DNA from: REDI01 sp964586865
GTDB taxonomy: Bacteria > Myxococcota_A > UBA796 > GCA-2862545
Direction of reading: 5' to 3'
Assembly (NCBI GenBank): GCA_964586865.1
Contig: CAZPJM010000020.1
Location: 1 to 32,834, forward strand
Length of the DNA stretch: 32,834 bases
Position 1 is the first letter of the stretch, and every line of letters begins with the position of its first letter. The notes beneath the pieces are model-generated. The model saw nothing but the letters and a program-made list of their open reading frames with translations, searched no databases and had not been told where the DNA came from. The translations under genes were made by a program, and so were the position numbers. Below are positions 7,893-15,063 of the stretch, piece after piece.

Positions 7893-8534
7893 ATGCTCAC
7901 CGGCTGGCGCCGTCCCGACCGCGGAGCCCTGTTCGTGGTGACCGGGCCCTCGGGGGTGGGCAAGTCGACCCTCATCCGGGCGGCGCGGCAGGTGGTGCCC
8001 GACCTGGACTTCTCGGTCTCGGCCACCACCCGGGCGCCCCGCCCCGGCGAGTCGGACGGCGTCGACTACCACTTCCTCGACGCCGCCCGCTTCGACGCCC
8101 TCGTGGCCGAGGGGGCCTTCCTGGAGCACGCGGGCGTCTACGACCGCCGCTACGGCACCCTCCGCGCCCCGGTCGAGGCGGCGCTGTCGGCGGGCCGCTC
8201 CATCGTCCTCGACATCGACGTGGCCGGCCATCGTCAGGTGCGGCGCAGCGGTCTCTCCGCCACCCACATCATGCTCCTGCCACCCAGCCTGCCCGCCCTC
8301 GAGGCCCGGCTCCGGGCCCGCGGCACCGAGGACGACGCCACCATCGCCCGCCGCATGGCCCAGGTCCAGGGCCAGCTCGCCGACGTGGCGGACTACGACT
8401 ACGTGGTCGTCAACGACCACCTCCAGACCGCCCACCAGGTCTTCCAGGGCATCCTCCTGGCCACCCTCTCCCGCACCGACCGTCGGCCCGGCCTGCTGCG
8501 GGAGATCGCCTCCTGGCGGACCCCCTCGGCATGA
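7893..8534 (+). CDS. gmk: Guanylate kinase
   Basis: It phosphorylates GMP to GDP with ATP, an essential step toward GTP and also toward (p)ppGpp precursors. The 213 residues fit the family. The P-loop GPSGVGKST is at 18-26. The GMP-binding region shows SATTRAPRPGESDGVDYHFL (about 43-62) and AFLEHAGVYDRRYGT, and the lid/adenine part follows (RLRARGTEDDATIARRM). The ATG at 7893 has AGGAGG about 5 nt upstream. It forms a probable operon with yicC. The rel gene lies 140 nt downstream; rpoZ, which often sits between gmk and spoT/rel, is not here. Confidence 0.96.
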   Translation: MLTGWRRPDRGALFVVTGPSGVGKSTLIRAARQVVPDLDFSVSATTRAPRPGESDGVDYHFLDAARFDALVAEGAFLEHAGVYDRRYGTLRAPVEAALSAGRSIVLDIDVAGHRQVRRSGLSATHIMLLPPSLPALEARLRARGTEDDATIARRMAQVQGQLADVADYDYVVVNDHLQTAHQVFQGILLATLSRTDRRPGLLREIASWRTPSA

Positions 8535-8650
8535 TGGCGCGCGTCACCCCGTGACACCGTGTGTCGCGGGCGGGCCTTGAGCGGGCCGTGTGCGTGTCGA
8601 CCTTGTGGAGGAGCGCCCGGTTGCCCGTTTCCGCTCCGGCGGACGCCGGG

Positions 8651-8656
8651 TAGACT
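8651..8656 (+). promoter_or_regulatory. Possible -10 element (TAGACT) of rel
   Basis: TAGACT matches the -10 consensus at four of six positions and lies 18 nt before the GTG start of rel, giving an expected leader of about 12 nt. No good -35 box is visible. Confidence 0.35.
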
Positions 8657-8674
8657 CCAGGCGAGGGCACCACC

Positions 8675-10828
8675 GTGAGCACCACCATCTCGAACATCGT
8701 CGAGACCATCCGGTCCTACTCCCCCGACGCGGATCTCCAGCCGGTCATGTCGGCGTACCTCATGGCGGCCAAGGCCCACGCCGGCCAGACCCGCAAGACC
8801 GGCGAGCCCTACCTGACCCACCCCCTCGCGGTGGCCCAGATCCTGGCCGACATGCGCATGGACACGGACACCATCGCCACCGCCCTCCTCCACGACGCGC
8901 TCGAGGACAACCCCATCACGAAGCGCGAGATGGAGACCCAGATCGGGCCGGAGATCACGGCGCTCGTCGATGGCGTCACCAAGATCGGCAAGCTCCGCTT
9001 CCGCTCCCAGGAGGAGCTGGCCGCCGAGAACTTCCGCAAGATGATGCTGGCCATGAGCCGCGACCTGCGGGTCATCCTGGTCAAGCTCGCCGATCGGACC
9101 CACAACCTGCGCACCCTGGACGGCCACCGCCCCGAGAAGCAGCGCATGGTCGCCCGCGAGACGATGGACATCTTCGTGCCCATCGCCAACCGGCTGGGCC
9201 TCCACCGCATCAAGAGCGAGCTGGAGGACATCTGCTTCCGGGCGCTGCACCCCGACGATCACGCCGAGATCCGGGCCTTCCTGGCGCGCACCGAGGCCGA
9301 CCGCGAGCGGACCATCCACCGGATCTGCGAGGAGCTGCGCGGGCGCCTCGTCACGGATGGCATCGACGCGACGGTGACGGGCCGGGCCAAGCAGCCCTGG
9401 AGCATCTGGCGCAAGATGCGCGCCCAGGGCCTGCAGGTGGACGAGGTGCACGACCTCATCGCCTTCCGCGTCATCGTGGCCGACCTGGCCGGGTGCTACG
9501 CCGCCCTCGGGCTCGTCCACAGCTACTACCCGCCGGTCCCCGACCGGATCAAGGACTACATCGCCCGGCCCAAGCCGAACGGGTACCAGTCGCTGCACAC
9601 CACCGTGGTCGGTCCTGGCCAGCGGCGCATGGAGGTCCAGATCCGCACCCGGGAGATGCACCGGGTCAACGAGGAGGGGATCGCCGCCCACTGGCGCTAC
9701 AAGGAGGGCCGCCTGGCCCTGTCCCGGGACGACGTGGCCAGCATCTCCCGGATCCGCGACCTCTTCGAGCACGCCAAGGACGCCGAGACGGCCACCGACT
9801 TCATGGAGGCCCTGAAGGTCGAGTTCTACGCCGACGAGGTCTTCGTCTTCACGCCGGCCGGCGACATCCGGACCTTCCCCGCCGGCGCCACCGCCCTCGA
9901 CTTCGCCTACGCCGTCCACACCGAGGTCGGCCACCACTGCACGGGCGCCAAGGTGAACGGGCGGATGGTGCCCCTGCGCTACGCCCTCGAGTCGGGCGAC
10001 ACGGTCGAGATCCTCACCGCCTCGCACCAGAAGCCCAACCGCGGCTGGCTCGAGATCGCGCGCACCGGTCGGGCGGTCCAGAAGATCCGTCGCTTCCTCC
10101 GCAAGGAGGAGCGCGAGCTCGGGGTCAAGCTGGGGCGGGAGATGCTCGAGGCCGAGCTGAAGCGGCTCGGCAGCAACCTCGGCAAGGCCCGGTCCACCGG
10201 CAAGCTCAACACCCTCGTCCAGGAGCACGGTGCCGACAACGCCGATGCTGTCTACCTGGACATCGCCCGGGGCCAGCTCGGGCTCGCCGACGCCACCCGG
10301 GCCCTGCTCCCGGAGGGCGCCTACAAGGCCCCTGGCGAGCACAGCGCACCGCTCGGCGGCCTCTTCGGGCGGTGGGGGCGGCGGAGCGAGAGCCCGGTGC
10401 TCATCACCGGCGAGGACGGCGTGCTGGTCCACTTCGCCCGGTGCTGCCAGCCCCTGCCCGGCGAGCCGGTGGCCGGCTACGTCACCCGCGGGCGGGGGAT
10501 CACGGTCCACCGGGGCGACTGCGAGCAGCTCAAGCGGTCCGAGCCCGAGCGCCGGATCTCGGTCGAGTGGGACCTGGAGAACGCCGGTCGCCACACCTCC
10601 GAGCTGCAGATCCACTGCGAGGACCGGCCGGGGATGCTGGCCGACATCTCGAAGGTCTGCGAGCAGGCCCAGGTGAACATCAACAAGGTCGAGGCCCGCT
10701 CCATCGATGCGGACCACGCCATCTGTACCCTGTCCCTGTCGGTGCACGACGTGGGCGAGATGGACACCCTCTCGGCCAACCTGCGCAAGGTCCGTGGCGT
10801 GGAGAGCGTGCAGCGCATCGGCGCTTGA
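8675..10828 (+). CDS. rel: Bifunctional (p)ppGpp synthetase/hydrolase (Rel/SpoT type)
   Basis: It makes and degrades the alarmone (p)ppGpp in the stringent response. The 717 residues contain the HD hydrolase domain with intact LLHDALED (about 70-77), the synthetase domain with RIKDYIA (about 290) and NGYQSLHTT (about 302-310), TGS (from about 388, VFVFTPAGDIRTFP), a conserved-cysteine region ARCCQPLPG (about 588-596) and a C-terminal ACT domain (SELQIHCEDRPGMLADI, from about 643). The R-x-K-D form of the synthetase motif is typical of bifunctional Rel/SpoT proteins; RelA-only enzymes have E-x-D-D. The start is GTG, preceded by GAGGG (8663-8667) with a 7-nt spacer. It lies downstream of gmk, with a possible promoter of its own. 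Confidence 0.95.
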   Translation: MSTTISNIVETIRSYSPDADLQPVMSAYLMAAKAHAGQTRKTGEPYLTHPLAVAQILADMRMDTDTIATALLHDALEDNPITKREMETQIGPEITALVDGVTKIGKLRFRSQEELAAENFRKMMLAMSRDLRVILVKLADRTHNLRTLDGHRPEKQRMVARETMDIFVPIANRLGLHRIKSELEDICFRALHPDDHAEIRAFLARTEADRERTIHRICEELRGRLVTDGIDATVTGRAKQPWSIWRKMRAQGLQVDEVHDLIAFRVIVADLAGCYAALGLVHSYYPPVPDRIKDYIARPKPNGYQSLHTTVVGPGQRRMEVQIRTREMHRVNEEGIAAHWRYKEGRLALSRDDVASISRIRDLFEHAKDAETATDFMEALKVEFYADEVFVFTPAGDIRTFPAGATALDFAYAVHTEVGHHCTGAKVNGRMVPLRYALESGDTVEILTASHQKPNRGWLEIARTGRAVQKIRRFLRKEERELGVKLGREMLEAELKRLGSNLGKARSTGKLNTLVQEHGADNADAVYLDIARGQLGLADATRALLPEGAYKAPGEHSAPLGGLFGRWGRRSESPVLITGEDGVLVHFARCCQPLPGEPVAGYVTRGRGITVHRGDCEQLKRSEPERRISVEWDLENAGRHTSELQIHCEDRPGMLADISKVCEQAQVNINKVEARSIDADHAICTLSLSVHDVGEMDTLSANLRKVRGVESVQRIGA

Positions 10829-10897
10829 CGGGTCGGGGCCTCGTGTGGGCCCGCCACCTGTGCCATGGTGCGTCCGACGTGGACGGGAGGCCTCCCC

Positions 10898-11410
10898 ATG
10901 CGCCCCATGCGGCTCCTCGCCCTGATGGCCGGTCTGGCCTGCCGTGGCACCAAGGATCCCGCCCCGTCCGAGCCCACCCCCCCAGAGCCCACCCCTCGCG
11001 CCGAGGAGGTCCCGGTGGAAGATCCCGAGCCGCCCCCGCCGCCCGCTTCCCCCACCGGGGGCCCCACGGTGGAGCTGGACGGCGCCACCGAGCTCTCCCG
11101 GTTCGGCTCCCGGAGCCTCCAGGTCACGGTGGGGGAGCGGCTGGCGGTCCGGTTCAGCGAGCACGGCTCGGTGGGCGAGACCGCCGAGGTCCGCGTCGCC
11201 GATCCGGCGGTGGCGGCCGTGGTGGACCGGCGGGTGGCCCATCGGCACCCCGAGAAGCTGAAGGCCGGCATGACCGGGGCGGACGCGGCGGTGGGGGCGG
11301 TCTTCCTGGAGGCCCGCGCCCCGGGCACCACCGAGGTGATCCTCGAGGAGCGCTTCCGCGGGCGGGTCCAGGAGGCCACCACCTGGACCCTCACGGTGGC
11401 GGCGGAGTAG
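10898..11410 (+). CDS. Small putative lipoprotein with proline-rich linker
   Basis: The product has 170 residues. A short hydrophobic N-terminus ends GLAC at Cys15, an imperfect lipobox, so lipidation is likely but not certain. A Pro/Glu-rich linker (about 20-50) leads to a beta-rich domain of about 110 residues (VTVGERLAVRFSE, VRVADPAVAAVV, GTTEVILEERFRGR). The spacing of those strands loosely recalls Ig-like or chagasin-type folds; this is weak. The start is the ATG at 10898, with GGGAGG (10885-10890) 7 nt upstream; the in-frame ATGs at 10865 and 10907 are less well placed. It follows rel by 69 nt and converges with the gene at 11441-11794. Confidence 0.65.
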   Translation: MRPMRLLALMAGLACRGTKDPAPSEPTPPEPTPRAEEVPVEDPEPPPPPASPTGGPTVELDGATELSRFGSRSLQVTVGERLAVRFSEHGSVGETAEVRVADPAVAAVVDRRVAHRHPEKLKAGMTGADAAVGAVFLEARAPGTTEVILEERFRGRVQEATTWTLTVAAE

Positions 11411-11440
11411 CGATCGCCCGACCCGGGGCCGCGACGGGAC

Positions 11441-11794
11441 TCAGCCGTCGTGCTCGAGGATGAACTGGGCCACCGCGCGGCGGACGGCGGCCTCCCGGGT
11501 GAGCCCGAGCTCCCGGGCGACCCGGTCGAGGGCCCGGAGCTCGAGCTGGCTCACCAGCCCGTGGATCCGCACGATGGCGGCCTCGGGGGCCGGGTGGGTG
11601 GCCGCCTCGAAGGACTGGGGGTCCAGGCCGGCCGCCGCGAGGGCCGCGTCGCGGTCGTCGAACTCCTCGAGCCGCCCGCGGCCCTCGTCCACCACCCGCC
11701 ACCGCCCACCGGGCAGGGTCTGCACCTTGACCTTGCCGAAGAGCACGTAGGGGCGGCCGCTGTCGTCGTCGATTCCCTGAATCAGGCGGTCCAT
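11441..11794 (-). CDS. Ribbon-helix-helix-like protein downstream of purN
   Basis: The product has 117 residues. The N-terminal half (PYVLFGKVKVQTLPGGRWRV) looks like a small beta unit. The C-terminal 45 residues fit a ribbon-helix-helix fold: strand AIVRIHG (73-79), helix LELRALDRVARELG (about 84-97) and helix REAAVRRAVAQFILEH (about 100-115), the layout of Arc/MetJ/CopG DNA-binding proteins. A role as a small regulator, perhaps of its own cluster, is inference. The ATG at 11794 has GGAGG 4 nt upstream. It is the last gene of the hydrolase-purM-purN cluster, 49 nt after purN. I do not recognise a named family. Confidence 0.7.
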   Translation of the reverse strand: MDRLIQGIDDDSGRPYVLFGKVKVQTLPGGRWRVVDEGRGRLEEFDDRDAALAAAGLDPQSFEAATHPAPEAAIVRIHGLVSQLELRALDRVARELGLTREAAVRRAVAQFILEHDG

Positions 11795-11843
11795 GGGTCC
11801 TCCCGAGGATGTTCGGCCACGTAGCCCGGCCCGCCGGGCCCGG

Positions 11844-12500
11844 TCAGGGCGTGGGGTCGAACAGGGCCCGGGCATCGCCCGAGGGCAGATCCACGCGGGC
11901 CCGGCGGCCCTCGACGGTGATCCGCCCCTCGACCGCCCAGCGGAGGCACATGGGGTAGAGCCGATGCTCCATGCGCAGGATCCTGGCCCGGAGGGCCTCG
12001 GGGGTGTCGGTGTCGAGGGCCGGCACCACCCCCTGCGCCAGGATGGGGCCGGCATCCACCCCGGGCGTGACCAGGTGGACGGTGGCCCCGGCGATGGTGG
12101 TGCCGTGGGCGTGGGCCTGGCCCTGCCCGTCGAGCCCGGGGAAGGCCGGCAGGAGGGAGGGGTGGATGTTGAGCACCCGGCCCTCGAAGGCCTGGAGGAG
12201 GACCGGGGTGATGATCCGCATGAAGCCGGCCAGGGCCACCCACCGCACCCCGTGCTCGGCGAGGGTGTCCGCCAGGACCCGGTCGTAGGCCTCCCGGTCC
12301 GGGTGCGGGCGATGCCACCGCCACAGGGCGGGCACCCCGGCCTGCCGGGCCCGCTCCAGGCCCCGGGCGTGGCGGCGGTTGCTGATCACGCAGGCGATCC
12401 GTGCAGGGTGGTCAGGATCGGCGGTGGCGTCGAGCAGCGCCTGCAGGTTGGTGCCCGAGCCGCTGATCAGCACGCCCACGGGCACGCGTTCCCGGCTCAT
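11844..12500 (-). CDS. purN: Phosphoribosylglycinamide formyltransferase
   Basis: It transfers a formyl group from 10-formyltetrahydrofolate to GAR, the third step of de novo purine synthesis. The 218 residues show the phosphate-binding SGSGTNLQAL (13-22), the catalytic NIHPSLLPAFPG (Asn111, His113) and GVDAGPIL with the catalytic Asp149. The ATG at 12500 overlaps the purM stop as ATGA, so translation is probably coupled. The C-terminus (RRARVDLPSGDARALFDPTP) is unremarkable. purM-purN adjacency is the standard arrangement. Confidence 0.96.
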   Translation of the reverse strand: MSRERVPVGVLISGSGTNLQALLDATADPDHPARIACVISNRRHARGLERARQAGVPALWRWHRPHPDREAYDRVLADTLAEHGVRWVALAGFMRIITPVLLQAFEGRVLNIHPSLLPAFPGLDGQGQAHAHGTTIAGATVHLVTPGVDAGPILAQGVVPALDTDTPEALRARILRMEHRLYPMCLRWAVEGRITVEGRRARVDLPSGDARALFDPTP

Positions 12501-13504
12501 GACAGCCGCACCCCCGGGCCCTCGACCACCCGCCCCACCACGGACCCGCCGACGGACTCGGCGGCGGCGGCGGCAGTGTCGGCGGGCACCACCACCACCA
12601 TCCCCAGCCCCCGGTTGAAGGTCCGGTCCAGGTCGCGCTCGGACAGGCCGCCCTCGCGGCGGAGCAGGTCGAAGATGGGCGGCTCGGTCCAGGTGGCCCG
12701 GTCCAGCTCGGCGCCCAGGCCGTCGGGCAGGCAGCGCGGGAGGTTCCCGGGCAGGCCCCCACCCGTGATGTGGGCGGCGCCCCGGGCCCGGTGGGCCTGG
12801 ATGAGGTGGCGCAGGTCGTCCACGTAGATCCGCGTGGGGGTGAGGAGCACCTCGCCGAGGGGGGCCCCCAGGCCACCGGGATCGACGCCCAGGTCCAGGT
12901 GGCCGGGGTCGACCAGGACCTTTCGCACGAGGCTGTAGCCATTGCTGTGCAGGCCGCTCGATGGCAGCCCCACCAGGGCGTCGCCGGGGCGCACCGCCGC
13001 CGGGTCCAGGATGGCGTCCCGCTCCACCGCGCCGACGCAGAAGCCGGCCAGGTCGTAGTGCCCGGGCGCGTACAGCCCGGGCATCTCGGCGGTCTCGCCG
13101 CCCAGCAGGGCGCACCCGGCCAAACGGCACCCGGCGGCGATGCCGGCCACCACCTGGGCCGCCTCGTCCACGGAGAGCGCGCCGGTGGCCAGGTAGTCCA
13201 GGAAGAAGAGCGGCTCGGCCCCGGTGACGATCACGTCGTTGACGCACATGGCCACCAGGTCGACCCCGATGCTGTCGTGCCGGCCCAGGCGCTGGGCCAC
13301 GAGCAGCTTGGTCCCCACGCCGTCGGTGCCCGAGACCAGCACCGGGTCGCGGTAGCCCTGCAGGCGGAACAGGCCGCCGAAGCCCCCGATGCCGCCCAGG
13401 ACCCCCTCGCGGTGGGTGGAGGCGGCCATGGGCTTGATCCGCTCGACCAGGGCGTCACCGGCGTCGATGTCGACGCCGGCCTCCTTGTAGGCATCGCCGC
13501 TCAT
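12497..13504 (-). CDS. purM: Phosphoribosylformylglycinamidine cyclo-ligase (AIR synthetase)
   Basis: It closes the imidazole ring (FGAM + ATP to AIR) in purine synthesis. The 335 residues begin MSGDAYKEAGVDIDAGDALV, the typical PurM N-terminus, followed by VSGTDGVGTKL (57-67), MCVNDVIVTGAEPLFFLDY (86-104) and GGETAEMPG (about 138-146). Length and motifs are normal. The ATG at 13504 overlaps the stop of the upstream hydrolase gene as ATGA, and its own stop overlaps purN in the same way, so three cistrons are chained. Confidence 0.96.
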   Translation of the reverse strand: MSGDAYKEAGVDIDAGDALVERIKPMAASTHREGVLGGIGGFGGLFRLQGYRDPVLVSGTDGVGTKLLVAQRLGRHDSIGVDLVAMCVNDVIVTGAEPLFFLDYLATGALSVDEAAQVVAGIAAGCRLAGCALLGGETAEMPGLYAPGHYDLAGFCVGAVERDAILDPAAVRPGDALVGLPSSGLHSNGYSLVRKVLVDPGHLDLGVDPGGLGAPLGEVLLTPTRIYVDDLRHLIQAHRARGAAHITGGGLPGNLPRCLPDGLGAELDRATWTEPPIFDLLRREGGLSERDLDRTFNRGLGMVVVVPADTAAAAAESVGGSVVGRVVEGPGVRLS

Positions 13505-14346
13505 GGCACCTCCCGGGCCGCCGCCGTAACGCGCCGCTCGTCCGCAGGGGGCGCGCCGTCCGAGGGGCCGGGGAGGTGGCCGTGCCGCTCCCGCCACAGG
13601 GCGCTGGCGGCGTCCAGGCGGGCCCGGATGAGGCCATAGACCCCGAGATCCCAGCACAGCTCGCTGTGACCGAGCCCTCGGACCTCCACGTTCTCCATGG
13701 AGCCCGCCTCGCCGGGGCGGGGACGCAGGACGCTGCACCACCAGGGGCAGACCAGATCCTGGCGGCTGTAGATGCTGGTGAGGGGGACGTGGGCCGGGAA
13801 GGTGTCGCGGGCCAGGGCCCGCACGACGGCGCTGCCCGGTAGGAGCTCGCGGGGGTTGGGCGTCACGGTCGCCAGGCCGAGGGCGTAGCCGGCCAGCGCG
13901 GTGGGGGTGCCGTGGTGCGGCGTCCCCAGCGTGATCACCGACTTGACCCGGCGCAGCCCGCCGTGGTGCTGGACCCAGCGCCGGGCCACCAGCCCCCCCT
14001 TGCTGTGGCCGATGATGTGGAGGGCTTCGAAGCCGTGGCGCTGCCCCAGCCGCTCCACCTTCTCGCCGATCTCCCGGGTCAGCCGGTCGATGGGGGCGGC
14101 GTTGTACCGCCCGAGCAGGCCCCCCAGGTCGAAGCTCATGACGCCGTAGCCGTCCTCCCGAAGCCGCTCCTCCATCCGCGCGAAGATGGTGCGCGTCTGG
14201 AAGAAGCCGTGGAGGAGCAGGACCACCTCGTCGTGCTCGCCGAAGTCCCGCCGGGCGTCCACCCGGGTGCTGCCCAGGTAGATCTGGCGGATGCTCCCGA
14301 GCTGGCCCTTGGCGGCGCGGTAGACGGCGGCGGGGGTGAGCTTCAT
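13501..14346 (-). CDS. Lipase-like alpha/beta hydrolase
   Basis: The 281-residue product has the alpha/beta-hydrolase layout of lipases: oxyanion-side LLLHGFFQ (43-50), nucleophile elbow GHSKGG with Ser115, a probable acid Asp197 in YSRQDLVCPW and His227 in GLGHSEL. GTPHHGTP (141-148) is typical of triacylglycerol-lipase-like and PGAP1-like enzymes. No signal peptide is evident, so it is probably cytoplasmic or peripheral. The ATG at 14346 is chosen because the preceding in-frame residues look unrelated and a GCTACAAC element ends 6 nt upstream. No Shine-Dalgarno is seen, consistent with a leaderless transcript. It is first in a cluster with purM and purN; a direct link to purine synthesis is not known to me. 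Confidence 0.87.
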   Translation of the reverse strand: MKLTPAAVYRAAKGQLGSIRQIYLGSTRVDARRDFGEHDEVVLLLHGFFQTRTIFARMEERLREDGYGVMSFDLGGLLGRYNAAPIDRLTREIGEKVERLGQRHGFEALHIIGHSKGGLVARRWVQHHGGLRRVKSVITLGTPHHGTPTALAGYALGLATVTPNPRELLPGSAVVRALARDTFPAHVPLTSIYSRQDLVCPWWCSVLRPRPGEAGSMENVEVRGLGHSELCWDLGVYGLIRARLDAASALWRERHGHLPGPSDGAPPADERRVTAAAREVP

Positions 14347-14352
14347 GCCGGC

Positions 14353-14360
14353 GTTGTAGC
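14353..14360 (-). promoter_or_regulatory. GCTACAAC element, putative -10 of the hydrolase-purMN cluster
   Basis: Read on the minus strand, this ends 6 nt before the ATG at 14346. A start site 6-7 nt downstream of a -10 would fall on the ATG, giving a leaderless mRNA. No -35 is recognisable. Confidence 0.4.
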
Positions 14361-14405
14361 ACCGCCGGACCGGCCTCGGCACCGGGGCGGACGGCCCTCG
14401 GGCGT

Positions 14406-14413
14406 GCTACCGT
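14406..14413 (+). promoter_or_regulatory. GCTACCGT element, putative -10 of the lipoprotein gene at 14446
   Basis: The 8-mer lies 32 nt before the ATG and 22 nt before the GGAGG Shine-Dalgarno. It is identical to the element at 32465-32472. Confidence 0.4.
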
Positions 14414-14445
14414 GCCCCGTGGTCACCCGTCCCCTGGAGGCCCCC

Positions 14446-14991
14446 ATGCGAATCGCCCGCCTCGCCGCCATCCTGCTCCTCGCCGCCTGCAACGACGGGG
14501 GCGACGGGTCGGGGCTGGACTCGGGCGACCCGCCCATCCCGCGGGGCCGGGGCGACTGTGGCGAGACCGATCCGGTGATGGACGACCTGACCATCCAGAT
14601 CGGCGAGCCCAAGGAGTACGAGACCAGCAACGGGGTCCAGTGCCTCTCCACGATCTCCATCACCGCCACCCCCTCGGATGACGACGGAGACCTGCACGAC
14701 TACCGGCTCAGCGCCTGGTTCGACAGCACGGTGGACGGGCGGGTTCTGCGCGAGGGGCAGGAGCTGCGCATCGGGGGCTCCCTCGGCGAGGACTGCGAGG
14801 TCTTCACCGCTCCGGCCATCACCATGGACGTGGGCATCGCCGGCGGCGGCACCAGCAGCCCGGCCTTCGAGACCGAGACCGAGTTCGGCGTGGTCGTCGA
14901 GGATGCGGCCGGCAACGGCACCAACGGCGGCGACCTGCAGGTCGTCACCATCGTGACCCCGCCCGCGGCCGACCCCGCCGACTGCCAGTAG
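14446..14991 (+). CDS. Small putative lipoprotein, function unknown
   Basis: The product has 181 residues, with a clear lipoprotein signal peptide ending LLLAAC (Cys15) followed by a Gly/Asp/Ser-rich linker. The body contains strand-like segments (CLSTISITATPSDDDGDLHD, YRLSAWFD, ITMDVGIAGG, TEFGVVVEDAAGNGTNGG) that resemble an Ig-like or cadherin-like extracellular domain, with acidic turns that could bind calcium. No family is recognised. The ATG at 14446 follows GGAGG (14436-14440) with a 5-nt spacer. It is divergent from the hydrolase gene and convergent with the channel gene. Confidence 0.75.
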   Translation: MRIARLAAILLLAACNDGGDGSGLDSGDPPIPRGRGDCGETDPVMDDLTIQIGEPKEYETSNGVQCLSTISITATPSDDDGDLHDYRLSAWFDSTVDGRVLREGQELRIGGSLGEDCEVFTAPAITMDVGIAGGGTSSPAFETETEFGVVVEDAAGNGTNGGDLQVVTIVTPPAADPADCQ

Positions 14992-15063
14992 CCGCCGAGC
15001 CCATCGCGGCCGGAGCCGTCGGGCGCGGCCCACGGCGGCGGGTCCGGCCGAGCCGGCGTCGCC

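Noticed and set aside
5889..8435. Upstream extension of the PilT-like frame, open across three plus-strand genes
   Set aside because: The ATG at 5888 has a good Shine-Dalgarno and starts the PilT-like homology; the extension is antisense to a lipoprotein gene, yicC and gmk and has no protein-like features.
8399..11463. Long open frames on both strands over rel (949 and 957 codons)
   Set aside because: Both are shadows of the certain rel gene; neither shows family motifs or start signals.
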